Origin: Rhizophagus sp. LPA8_4_AMF
Taxonomy: Eukaryota > Glomeromycota > Glomeromycetes > Glomerales > Glomeraceae
Reading direction: 5' to 3'
Assembly (NCBI GenBank): GCA_021464525.1
Contig: JADRCO010000230.1
Coordinates: forward strand, 1-41,950
DNA length: 41,950 nt
Shown piece after piece: positions 8,956 to 19,364 of the stretch (position 1 is its first letter; each line of letters starts with the position of its first letter). The notes beneath the pieces were generated by a model that was given only the letters and a program-made list of their open reading frames with translations, did not search any database and was not told where the DNA came from. Position numbers and translations under genes: made by a program.

Positions 8956-9483
8956 ATGATATTGTTCGTGTTATTCACGCTATATTTCGTTTCGAAATCA
9001 ACGGGAGTTGAATTAAGAATAAGGGATGAATCAGCTACAACATCAAGTATATCAACACGACCAATAAGTCTGATTATAGAAATTTTAATTGGAATTGTTA
9101 TAGCAATTATAGGAATATCTCTAGGAATATTTTTTAGTTATTACTGTTCACGAAAACGAGGTCATATTCATCCTTCTGCAAGTAATAAAACTAGAGAACT
9201 TCGTGCAATACCTAAGGGAGAAAGCGTATCGACTTCTAAGCAGCTAAAAATATCACAATATGATAATTCATCAAAACATGAACCAATCGTCATAAAACAA
9301 CATGGTCCCGCCATCGATATTACCGAATCTGATGATCTTCCAGATTCATTCTTTTTACCTACTACACAGACAATTTATGAATCTAAACAAGCTTCAAATT
9401 CTATGATTAATTTGGCTCCTTCTCAACAACCTAGTCTATCTCCTGTTGGAGGTCAAGAAATGATAAGATCTAATTCTGGATGA
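8956..9483 (+). CDS. Single-pass membrane protein with disordered tail (175 aa)
   Basis: Start chosen at the first ATG, 8956, which places a hydrophobic signal peptide at the N terminus (MILFVLFTLYFVSKSTG, residues 1-17). A short ectodomain of about 20 residues rich in Ser and Thr follows, then a transmembrane helix at about residues 38-62 (IEILIGIVIAIIGISLGIFF and neighbours). Basic SRKRGH begins the cytoplasmic side, and the last 105 residues are low-complexity, rich in Ser, Pro and Gln. No catalytic domain is visible. The layout resembles the gene at 11331, 1.8 kb downstream on the same strand. A receptor-like or sensor-like surface protein is possible; I do not recognise the family. Confidence 0.7.
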   Translation: MILFVLFTLYFVSKSTGVELRIRDESATTSSISTRPISLIIEILIGIVIAIIGISLGIFFSYYCSRKRGHIHPSASNKTRELRAIPKGESVSTSKQLKISQYDNSSKHEPIVIKQHGPAIDITESDDLPDSFFLPTTQTIYESKQASNSMINLAPSQQPSLSPVGGQEMIRSNSG

Positions 9484-11330
9484 ATTTTCCTTTATAGAGA
9501 GACGGGACATTCCATATTATACATTTTGTAGATAATCTCGATAATAATAAAAAAAAAAATTAGAATAATGAATTAAACTTCTTTGGGTAAAAAAAAAAAG
9601 GTTAATATAATTTGTATATATATATATATTAATGAAATGCAACACATATAATGTATTATTATTATTATTACATCTTTTTTTTTAAATTCTGACCTGGGGG
9701 TTTTTTTTTCACTTGTGAAATTTCTTTCTTTTTTTCCTTCATTTTCCTGTATTTAAACAAATAATAAACTATTTTTTATTTATTTATTTATTTATATTGG
9801 GTATGGATAGATTTTCATCATTTTTTTTCATTTATTTTCAAAAAAAAGATAATTAATTGGAATATTTTCTCTTTCTTTTTTTTTTAATTAGTTGGGAAGG
9901 TTTTGTTCGAATCTTTACCAAAAAAAAATTACATATATATATATATACGTAATTAGGGTAATTAGGGTAAATCAAGCATCACAAAATTCTGTAATAGAAA
10001 TTGCATTATGACGTTCTAAGCCACCGTAAATCAATGAGGCTGTGCTGTGGCTGTGATTTAAAATACTTTTTTTGTCACTACCTATTTATGACTATTCATA
10101 TAATAAATAAATGTACTGTATATGTATTGTTTACACCGCCACATACAAATCATTATTTTTTTTTTTATAAATTCATTCATAAAATAGAACATGTTTAGTA
10201 TAATATATGTGTTATTTCCTATTGTTAAGGGTAAGAAAAAAGTAATAGATATTGTTTTACAGTATGTTGAAAAATTCATTTTAGTAAATTATTCAGAATT
10301 ATTTACGAATACAAGAAAAAAAAGTACACTAAAAAGTAATTTAAATTAAAACCAAGGAAGGAGAGAGGAGATCGAAATATAATATCATATTACATATACA
10401 GATATACCATGAATGAATGGAATTTAATAAAAAATTTTTTTGACTTAACAACTCGTGAAAAAAGAAACAATTAAAATAAAATCATATAATATCAAAAAAA
10501 AAATGTAAATCAAATATGACATACGAAAAAAAAAATTTAACGGACTATAAATACTTTTTTTTATTACGTGAGGCTTCGCTTAAAAATATGTGATTATTTT
10601 TTTCCATGTTCTTTTTTTAAAAATCATTTTTTTTTTTTTTTTTCGTAAAAGCCTCTCTTTAAAAGCTATATAAGCTCTGAAATTTTTTATTTATTAAATT
10701 TTATATATTTGCACATTCTGCACATTTCATGATAGAAATTTTCCGTTCGTAAATTCTAGTTATGTAGCCAGCTTCTAGTTATGTAGCAAGCATTTATTAC
10801 TATAATTGAAAAAGAACCCGATCAGGTGAAAGTGTTAGTAGTACAAAGAAGTACTATTTTTTAAAAAGAACTTAATTAATAAAACTTAATAATATTATTA
10901 TGAAAAATTATTTTTAGATGAATGAGAAACACTTTTTTTGTAATTTTCCGATGTTTTTTTTAAGAAAAAAAAAAGAGAGGGAAAAATTTATTTTTAAAAA
11001 GAATTAATCTACGATCTAACGCGGTTAATTATACTTTATACAAAATTATGGCTGTGTAAAAAATTACGATTTATTATAAAACCACAGCCACGATCATCTT
11101 TCGGTAAGAGATTTTTTCCGTTAGGTTTAAGTAATTGAGGAAATATTAACGTTATTTTTTTTTCATAAAAAAGCATTTTTTTGATTTGAAGTAATTAGGT
11201 TCTTTTTTGTTGCTTGATCACGCAACAAAGAAAAAAAAAATTGCTTCTTCGTAATAGCTAATCAAAAAAAAAAAAAAGAGAGAAAATTTTTTTTATTGTG
11301 CTCTTTTCGTAAAATTATGTATTTTTCATA
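9484..11330. other. AT-rich intergenic region between two membrane-protein genes
   Basis: No gene supported. It contains long T tracts, a short ATT/TATT run near 9655-9672, TTTA repeats at 9776-9796 and two TTAGGG-like words at 9954-9970 that are too few to be telomeric. A pyrimidine/A-rich stretch precedes the next start. Confidence 0.5.
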
Positions 11331-12452
11331 ATGAAGTCGATGATTATAATTTTTTTAATTCATAAATTTCTCGATACTGTAGCCGCAGCAGATAGTTCTA
11401 ATGGTGGTAATTCTTCAGGATTAAATACTACAACAAAAATTTTAATTGGTGTAGTTGTTATAATTGGAATTTTTGTTATTGGGACTCTTATATATTGTCT
11501 TCGTAAAGTTAAACCTAAAAAAAGGAAAGTTAGGCCTGGTAATAGAGAAGTAAAAAAACAAAAACCTCGTAGTAGCACTACCAGTAATACTTCAAAAGAA
11601 AATATTCGTGAACCATTAATGACCTCTTCCACTCCCGATGTTCGATTAACTGTAACTACGCACCCATCTTTAATACAACCATCAGGAACCACAACCCCAT
11701 CCAGGGTACCACCTCAAACTCCTCTAACTCCACCTCAACCTCAACATTCGGCAATTCCAAGTGCCACTCAAACTACTTTAGCAAAAGTAACTGAATCTCT
11801 TGAAGACTCTATCTCATATCCAATACGTAAATCAACAACCGAAATTATTGTAACTCCTGAAGTCACAGAATCACATCGTTCTAGACCTCATACTACTATA
11901 GAACAAAGAGATTCTCCTCCACAATCTCGATCTTCATCAGATTTATCTCGATTTTCATTGCTCCCTACAATTCAATCTCATGGACCACAATCTGAAGTTT
12001 ATCCTGAAGGTTCTACATCTATTGAAAGTCAACTTGAACAAGTGACGAGAAGTAGAGATACTTCTCCATATCGTCAATATCATGAATATGAAGCTCAAAC
12101 TTTTGATACTCCAATTGATCCAAGATTACAAACTCAATCTAGAGGTTTAGATACTTCACTATTTTCGGATACTTCAATTCTTCAATCTGAATCTACTGAT
12201 GATTCGGGAGAAATCGGACCTGGTCAAAGACAAAGAACTTCAATGCCACCTTATCCTGCTCCTCAACCTCCTTATGATGACCCCACTATTCCGAGCACTC
12301 CTCCTGAAAGAAGAGGAAGACCGGATAGTGTTTATTCTTTCGATGATAATCCTGGATCTACTGTTCCAAGTCCACGTCCATTACAACGAAGTTCACCTGG
12401 TTCATCTCAAAGATCAAGACGTGGTCGTGATCGTCGTGGTGGAAATCGCTAA
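11331..12452 (+). CDS. Single-pass membrane protein with long Ser/Pro/Gln-rich tail (373 aa)
   Basis: ATG 11331, stop TAA 12450-12452, no intron needed. Residues 1-19 look like a signal peptide ending VAA; residues 20-36 are a tiny Asn/Ser/Gly-rich ectodomain with possible N-glycosylation sites (NSS, NTT). Residues 37-58 form a transmembrane helix (ILIGVVVIIGIFVIGTLIYC). A strongly basic juxtamembrane stretch follows (RKVKPKKRKVRPGNREVKK). The remaining 290 residues are disordered, rich in Ser, Thr, Pro and Gln, with proline motifs (TPPQPQ, YPAPQPPY) that could bind SH3 or WW domains, and an Arg/Gly-rich C terminus (RRGRDRRGGNR). Overall plan matches 8956-9483 and is reminiscent of fungal cell-surface stress sensors, though the ectodomain is far too short for a Wsc-type sensor. 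Function unknown. Confidence 0.75.
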   Translation: MKSMIIIFLIHKFLDTVAAADSSNGGNSSGLNTTTKILIGVVVIIGIFVIGTLIYCLRKVKPKKRKVRPGNREVKKQKPRSSTTSNTSKENIREPLMTSSTPDVRLTVTTHPSLIQPSGTTTPSRVPPQTPLTPPQPQHSAIPSATQTTLAKVTESLEDSISYPIRKSTTEIIVTPEVTESHRSRPHTTIEQRDSPPQSRSSSDLSRFSLLPTIQSHGPQSEVYPEGSTSIESQLEQVTRSRDTSPYRQYHEYEAQTFDTPIDPRLQTQSRGLDTSLFSDTSILQSESTDDSGEIGPGQRQRTSMPPYPAPQPPYDDPTIPSTPPERRGRPDSVYSFDDNPGSTVPSPRPLQRSSPGSSQRSRRGRDRRGGNR

Positions 12453-15400
12453 TTAACTAACATTTAATAAAAAAAAAAGAATATATATTATATATTTAAT
12501 TAAATGGTTCCCACAAAAGTAATTTTTTTTTTTGCACGTTGAAAGTACTAAAAATATGTGTATTGATTAGTTAAACTTTGTATTTCTTTTTTCATGTTAA
12601 ATTATTGTCAAGTAAAATATTTGTAATTTTTTTTTTTTTAACAAACTTTAGTTATTTAAAATAAATATCGACTTATTTAATAAAAGGTTACCGTTTTTTG
12701 TTGTATGTCCATTATTTATAATTAGGTTTATTTTTATTAAAGGAACTAAAAATAAAGCATATCGAGTTTTAATCGAAAGTCTGCATATTATACCGTATCT
12801 TTCACCACATATCAATTTAATTATAATAGTACATTATAAATTAGATGACGTGTGATGATGTGATCTAGAAACATTTGTCTTTAATTTAATCTGTGCTTCA
12901 TCGAATAGAAATTCTAAACAGCAACTTAAATACATTACAGTATATGTTTAGTTACAATAAATAACTTATAGTTTATCGGGATTGTACGACCGGTAGATGA
13001 GTTGATCTAACAATACAAATACTTCGCCCGAATACGTCCCGTGTGATAATAATGCTGAGATCGTTTCATAATGTTCCTTATCATTTTTATCAAATTTGGT
13101 AAGTTTCAAAACATCAGTATCCAGTCCAGGACCGGAACATATACAGGTCAGGTGCCAGCCACGTCAAAATTACCGTACGTAATTTTTAGGCAAATAACCA
13201 TTATCAATAAATTACCGTATCTGTAAAATTATCCCCATTTTCAAAATGGTGTATGCAGTTATATTTGAATAAGAGAAAAAGAAACCCGAATATCGGACGA
13301 ATATCGTACAAATACCGGACAAAAAAAATGGATGAAAACCGGTACAATCACAAATGGCACAACGGCGATGACGTAAGTGACTCGTGATTTTATCATTTTT
13401 TATTAACAAAAAACGCCAAGGATGGTTTGAATGTATTAATATTGGTGATTGCAAGCAAAAATATATTAGATGAGCAGTACATTCGGTGAAACTCGGTAAG
13501 GCTCAGAATGAAGCACCATTAGATTCGGTGCACATGTTACCACCAATTCACGTTAAATACAATAGGTGATAACAGAAATAAAACGATCAAAAAGGGTAAC
13601 AGTTTATGTGTATCAAGATAAATCTAAAATGATGAAGCGATTTTAATACATGTGTTTTGATAATCAATACAATTCTTTACTACTGCCTCGCTCGGCGCTC
13701 TGTAGTAAATCCATTACTATCAAACACCTAAACAAAAAAACAGAAAAAAATTTGTTAAACCCTAAATAAACTTCCAAGAAACTTCTCTTTCTCCCTTCTC
13801 AATCTTGAGGGATATTTAAAACGTAAAATTCCATTTGATTAAAGTCAATTTGACCATGGATCAACTTGCCGGTAGATCAATTTTGTCTTTTCCTGCGCCA
13901 ATGGACTTACCTAATCATGATCATCCAGAGGCTAACCGTAATTGTACAATAAATCCTAAGTTCTAACTAAAATAATACGATGATAATATACATTTAAATG
14001 AGTAATAAAAAAAACTAAACCTGTGAAAAAAAATAAAAAATAATCAATTAGTACGAAATAATCAACCAGCCTCTGCGCTCGTAACACACACAATGTTTTA
14101 TATTTTATCTTTATTCTTAGTTACAATATACCGATATCTTACTTGACAATGAATATCGCATAACTCCGTAATATAAAGGAAAGTTTATTATGCAAGACTA
14201 AGTAACGTAATGTATAGAATGCTTGCAATAGCAACGGATATTTTTCGTGGTTACTAATGTATAAAACAATGGATAAATAGTTTTCCGTATAAATATAAAA
14301 TATATGAACGTAAATTGTCAACCATTCAGAGGAAAACAATTAAGAATTAGTGCTTTTATCTGAAACTAACGAAAAACATTTTTTTGGAAAGTCGTAATAC
14401 TTGAATGATTGTAATAAATATTATCATTTAATATCTAATGTTGAAATATCTTCTGAATAAAGATGCTCAGCCGGTCTTTCGTCTTATTCGATTCCTGGAC
14501 GGTCTTTATAGAAAAATCTCTGATTTGCATCTGAAATTTTTGTGCCGCAAAGGGTAAAAATTGGCTTCTATTCTAAAGCTAGCAGAGACCAAATTAGCCA
14601 AAGATTGAGAAAAAATAGATTTCGGTCATGAAAACTAATCTAGTCTTGAATTGGCTGATTGGATCAAAACCAAATTTTACCACTTTTTCAGTCCTGTCAT
14701 ATATTCTACTGCGCCACAAATCATTATTTTTGTACGTATTTAAATAAAGTCTTGTCATCGTTTTTTAGTATTTATTACAATTCCTTGCGTTCTGAACAAT
14801 CAAACTCAAATTTACTGACTAGCCAAATGAATCATACTGAGATTTCTTCTAACATTTCTGCATAATTAGCAGTCTTGAATTAAGTATTGTCCATATAAAT
14901 TTTACTCTGACATTTTAAATCCCGTTGACTTTCACATTACTTGATTTATTTTAGCATTTATTTTTGAATACTTTAAATGCAACGAAAACTAAATAATCAA
15001 GTATAATAATAAACTAAGAATTAAAAAATTATGCTATATAGAAAAAAATGCCTTTAAATCTTTTTTTTTAAAAAAATAAATACAGCACCTTCTTGATTCC
15101 ATCTTCCCGACTACTATGAACATAAATCATTTTTGCATAACTAATATACATAATATCCTTAGGTTGTTTTAAATTTACTATTCTAGTATTATTCCTCACC
15201 ACTTCATGCAAATTCAAAAACGATTCAATAAAAAAAAATTTATTGATTGTACTGTATGACTTCAAATTTTAAAAAACAATTTCTAAATAATCCAAATTTT
15301 AATTGAAGCTTAGTATTTTTCACAAATCACGTGATTCTGTGATTAGGAATCTTTCAGTATTATAATAACAAATGACAAATGCCAAATGATTCATGATTAT

Positions 15401-16104
15401 GACCAAGAATTACAGATGACTAGGTCATTTCCCGATTTCCGAACACTGCTTGGAGAGATAGGAGTTGATTTTCACAGTAAATCGTTGATATCCATTATAA
15501 CTACTACATAATAGCATTCGTTGGTTAAATGGTTTTACTAGCAGTCTTAACACAGCAATTAGATCGATAATAAGAAAATTTCTCTAATTATTATTATTTC
15601 GGAAATTGCACATAGATTTTATCCGCTCTATAATTCAGAATAATAAGCGCTAATTACACCCTTTTTATTTATCTTTTCTTTTTTTATTCTTATATAATTT
15701 ATAGTATATTATCAAAACTTACGCGTGGAACACACTTGAAGCCATAAGTTAAAATGAAAATTATTAGGATCAACCATTTCTTTTAGTAATTTTGATTTTA
15801 AATAACCATTTTAAAAAGTGAGAGTAATTATGTTACTTTAAATGGAAATTGTAGTAATACCTTTATTTATTATTTTTTTAAGTATGATAATTTACTTGCT
15901 TTTTTTGCTCATGATGATATTTTTATGAAGGAATTCTAGAATTCTTTTATTTGAATTTTTCGAAAAGCTTGCAGTAAATTAATGTCGTCTAAATAATGAA
16001 TTTTTTTTAGAAAGTTTTTTAGGTTCGGATTTATGACTATCAGGATTGTGATCTAATTCAGGATGAATAATTAGATCTTTTTTTCTTATCCAACATGGGT
16101 TATG
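12453..16104. other. Long intergenic stretch, no gene seen
   Basis: Open frames here are short and lack any family feature. Apart from the palindrome at 13652 and an imperfect foldback near 14540-14740 (CAAATTAGCCAAAG against GAATTGGCTGATTGG), I see only AT-rich spacer. Confidence 0.45.
13652..13727. repeat. Imperfect 76-bp palindrome
   Basis: GTGTTTTGATA at 13652 pairs with TATCAAACAC at 13718-13727, and TTTACTAC near 13676-13683 pairs with GTAGTAAA near 13702-13709. The loop CTCGCTCGGCGCTC is much more GC-rich than the surroundings. Possibly a tiny foldback element or a transcript hairpin. Confidence 0.5.
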
Positions 16105-16560
16105 GTACATTTCGCCGAAGTCCAATGGACATTTCGTCGAAAATGGTAGCGATTAACATTTTATGAAAATATTCATCGCGTAATGATAATAAAAAAAAAT
16201 TTTTAGAGATCTTTTTTTTTCCAGGATATTATCACTTTTAACATTCTAGTAACTGACATTAATTTCTAAGCAAGCAATAAATAAATAACTTTGGAATCCT
16301 GAAAACATTTATTCACAAAAAAGTAAGTAAAAAAAGATTAATGTAGTATTATAAACAACGAGATAAATTTAATAAAAATCATCTAATTTAAAAAATTTTT
16401 CTAGAAAAAATTCTTTATATACTATTTTAGTATAAAACAATAAAATAACCAAATGGAATAAATAATTTTTTGGCGAAATGTTCATTCGACAAAATATCTA
16501 TTCGGTGAAATATTCCTTCAGCGAAATAGCTTCGGCGAAAAGTCCGGATACCTCCAACAT
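16105..16560. mobile_element. TTCGGCGAAAT foldback element, copy 1
   Basis: The left end has GGTACATTTCGCCGAAG and ACATTTCGTCGAAA; the right end has several spaced copies of the same word in inverse orientation (TGGCGAAATG, TTCGGTGAAATA, CTTCAGCGAAATAG, CTTCGGCGAAAAG). The interior of about 300 bp has no coding sequence. Related copies lie at 21358-21637 and 27026-27165. Best read as a non-autonomous foldback/MITE-type element with repeated subterminal motifs. Confidence 0.55.
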
Positions 16561-18081
16561 GCAAATAATGTTCTTACAGTAATTCATTAAAAACTCGCGA
16601 TCCTCGCTCTTCTATTCTAGAATGAATGCATTAAGAGTATTGTCTAGATTTTAAATTTCAATTTCTTGGGAACCATCTTATATTTCTAATTTTCAGAAAA
16701 AAAGAGATTAATTTACATGTCAAAGTCATACGATACTACATTACAGGTTATACAAGTTGATCACACAATGAATGATCAATGTTCATCCGGCAGGAACCTC
16801 GGCATTTCGGGAATTTCATGTACTACACTTATGTCAAAAATAAGTGACAAACATTACGTGCTTTTGATGCAAACTTGCAAATTCAATTAAATTCATTAAT
16901 CGTTTCAAATATGGTAAAAGATTTTCTTTCAAAAAATTTAGTCGTGGTTAGAATAGAAATATACATGCATGCAATAAAAGTATATATAACATGATGAAAT
17001 AACTTTGGATTGGTTTCATGGACAATAATTTTTTTTATTTATTTTGAAAAATTATCTTTTATGGTTCAAAATTCGGTTCAAGTCCCTAAAATTTTGGCAA
17101 AAGGCAACTTTTTTGCCAAACAGGACCCTAAACATGTGTCGTACATAGAACCTCTCCTGTAATAATATTCCTGCTATAATACAACGATTAGTTCTAGTAT
17201 CTCTCTCCAAATGATCCAAATTTAAAGATGTTTCCAATTCTTCTAGAATTTTAACAATCAACTTAATTATAATGATGAAGAAGAGATATTCAATCTAATA
17301 ATGGTAAATGGAAGAATAATTTCCGGAAATAGAATTTCTATTGAAGCGTCCTACGCAACGATCATTTCAAGTTTTACATAATGTTCATTATTTTCCGGAA
17401 GACTATTTGCTGTAGTATATTATCTATCTCCTTTCCTTACCTAATCCCTCACTTACCTTAATCTACTTTTCCTTTGTGTTATTTATTATGAAGTGAAAAA
17501 TGTTAGTAGAAGATTTAATTTCTTAATGCTGACTGAGCGTCTACAATGCTAGTAGAGGACCATAATAACGTGATAAAATTTTATTGGTCGATACTAAGGG
17601 AGTTAAAAACTGCAACGATATTGAGAAGGAGGTACTTTACGACTTTGGACGAATATTAAATTTTGGAAATTATCGAAATGTGTACTATAAAAACATCAGA
17701 TCCGATTTTTTTCGAATTTAGAAATCTTTTGATGAAATTTTTTTGGAGATAGCGCAATAATTAAAAGGAATCAGCGGTCCAATTTTGATAACAAATTATT
17801 GTATTTGGCTAATTCATTCAACACTAATAATAGTTTTATCAAAGCTGAATACTCAGTAAGGAAAATATTGGACTGCAATTAAAATTAGCTGCTAAAATTA
17901 ATTTTATATAAATATCTATTATCTATTACACATTTAAATTTGCCAAAGAAAATGATTTTCTTATCATAGAAGCACAGTTCTGGACAGGTTTGAGTTTACA
18001 TGTATCATAAACAACATAATTCTGTGAACATATGACAAAAGATATTTTCACTACTTATTGCAATCACATTAACAACGCCAA
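16561..18081. other. Intergenic, no gene seen
   Basis: AT-rich spacer. Near 17085-17120 there is a small palindrome, TTTGGCAAAA and TTTTTTGCCAAA. A T-loop-like GGTTCAAGTCC at about 17071 has no flanking stems, so no tRNA is called. Confidence 0.45.
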
Positions 18082-18366
18082 CCCTATAAAAAAAGAATTT
18101 CCGGAAAATGTCAACAAAATGTCCGGAATATTTTCATGTGTCTGGAAAGTGTCCGGAAACGATCACGTTTTGGAACAATTTCCGGACACACAAATTCCGG
18201 ACATTTTCTTGACACTCCAGAATTTGTTCAGAATTTGTCTGGAATCAAGTGTCCTGAAAATGTTCCAAAACATGGTCGTTTCCGGATATTCTCTGGACGC
18301 ACCAAAATTTTCCGGACATTTTCCATATTTTTCCGGACAAATTCCAGATTTTCTTTTTTTATAGGG
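18082..18366. mobile_element. 285-bp MITE with perfect 16-bp ends and TCCGGACA motifs
   Basis: CCCTATAAAAAAAGAA at 18082-18097 is the exact reverse complement of 18351-18366, and imperfect inverted repetition extends about 95 bp inward. For example, GATCACGTTTTGGAACA near 18162 pairs with TGTTCCAAAACATGGTC near 18258. The direct repeat CAA flanks both ends (18079-18081, 18367-18369), a possible 3-bp target duplication. The arms are full of TTTCCGGACATTTTCC-type words. Open frames across it are by-products of that repetition. Confidence 0.65.
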
Positions 18367-18369
18367 CAA

Positions 18370-19364
18370 TGAAGCAACTCAAATCAGTAACTCAAACGTG
18401 AATTCGGATGTGTCCTGTGAAATGATCTACATGAATACGAAAATTCTGGCAAATTATTGACGAAAAAAGTTCATAATGTTGTATATTGATCGATCATTGG
18501 ATAAGAGAAATATTTTTATGATTTTCGTGAAACCGTGATCGGCATAAATAAAGCATATGTTATCAGTTTCATATTATTTATTTTACCCGCGAGTCTATAG
18601 TGATCAAGTGATATTTCACGTGAACCTCAAATTATCGGCTGTCTATATTTGATTGTTTCATAGAAACCAATAGACTATTTATTATATTATTACAGGCATA
18701 TGTTATCATGATGATTATTTCATTTTCTTTTCTAATTTTCCCTTTCGTTTAATTCATACAAATTAAATTAAATTACTATATAAAGTTAAAATTTTTTTTT
18801 GAAAATTTTCTAAAATGAAAAAGGTGGGAATTTTACAATGTTTGAGCAATTACTAGTTATTCTTATTGTTTAATATCAATTTTTTCACATACCAAAAAAT
18901 AATTTTTTTTTTTTTTTTAGAAATCAATATCGATATCGATATCAATCGATCAATCATTTGAAATACTGTACCTCCAATCAATAATTTAAATCTCCTCAAA
19001 AATGATAAGCCCGGTATATTATCATTGATTTCTGTGATTTGTTAACGATTTGATCCTTCAAACTTCATTAAACTCTTGATTTAAATACGACTACTTTCCA
19101 AAATAAGAGAATTTCTATTATCCATATGAATAAAGAAATATTAATCTTTTAAGAAAAATTATTTGACCCCTAACATTTTACTGCGGTGATTATAGTTTTA
19201 TATAAAGGATTGTAACTCAAAAAGTAAAACAATATTATTAAAGATAACTTTATTTTTCATTTTTATACATTACTTTGTTAATAAGAATAAATTAACGTTC
19301 TTTTACGTACATTCCTTTTTCCTTTTTTCCCTCCCTAATCATATTTTATAACTATTAAAACAAG
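18370..19364. other. Intergenic region upstream of the MOCOS-like gene
   Basis: No gene. There is a T tract at 18902-18919 followed by an ATCGAT-rich simple repeat (18925-18950). CTTTTTTCCCTCCC just before the ATG at 19365 is a pyrimidine-rich leader. Confidence 0.45.

Noticed and set aside
9951-9972. Telomere-like TTAGGG words
   Set aside because: Only two imperfect words in AT-rich sequence; not a telomere or a clear interstitial array.
13212-13454. 80-codon minus-strand open frame
   Set aside because: No start context, domain, codon pattern or neighbouring exon supports it.
17060-17090. tRNA-like GGTTCAAGTCC
   Set aside because: The flanking bases do not form a T stem or an acceptor stem, and no D or anticodon arm is seen.
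18032-18372. Overlapping open frames on both strands
   Set aside because: All arise from the TCCGGACA repetition of the MITE at 18082-18366.
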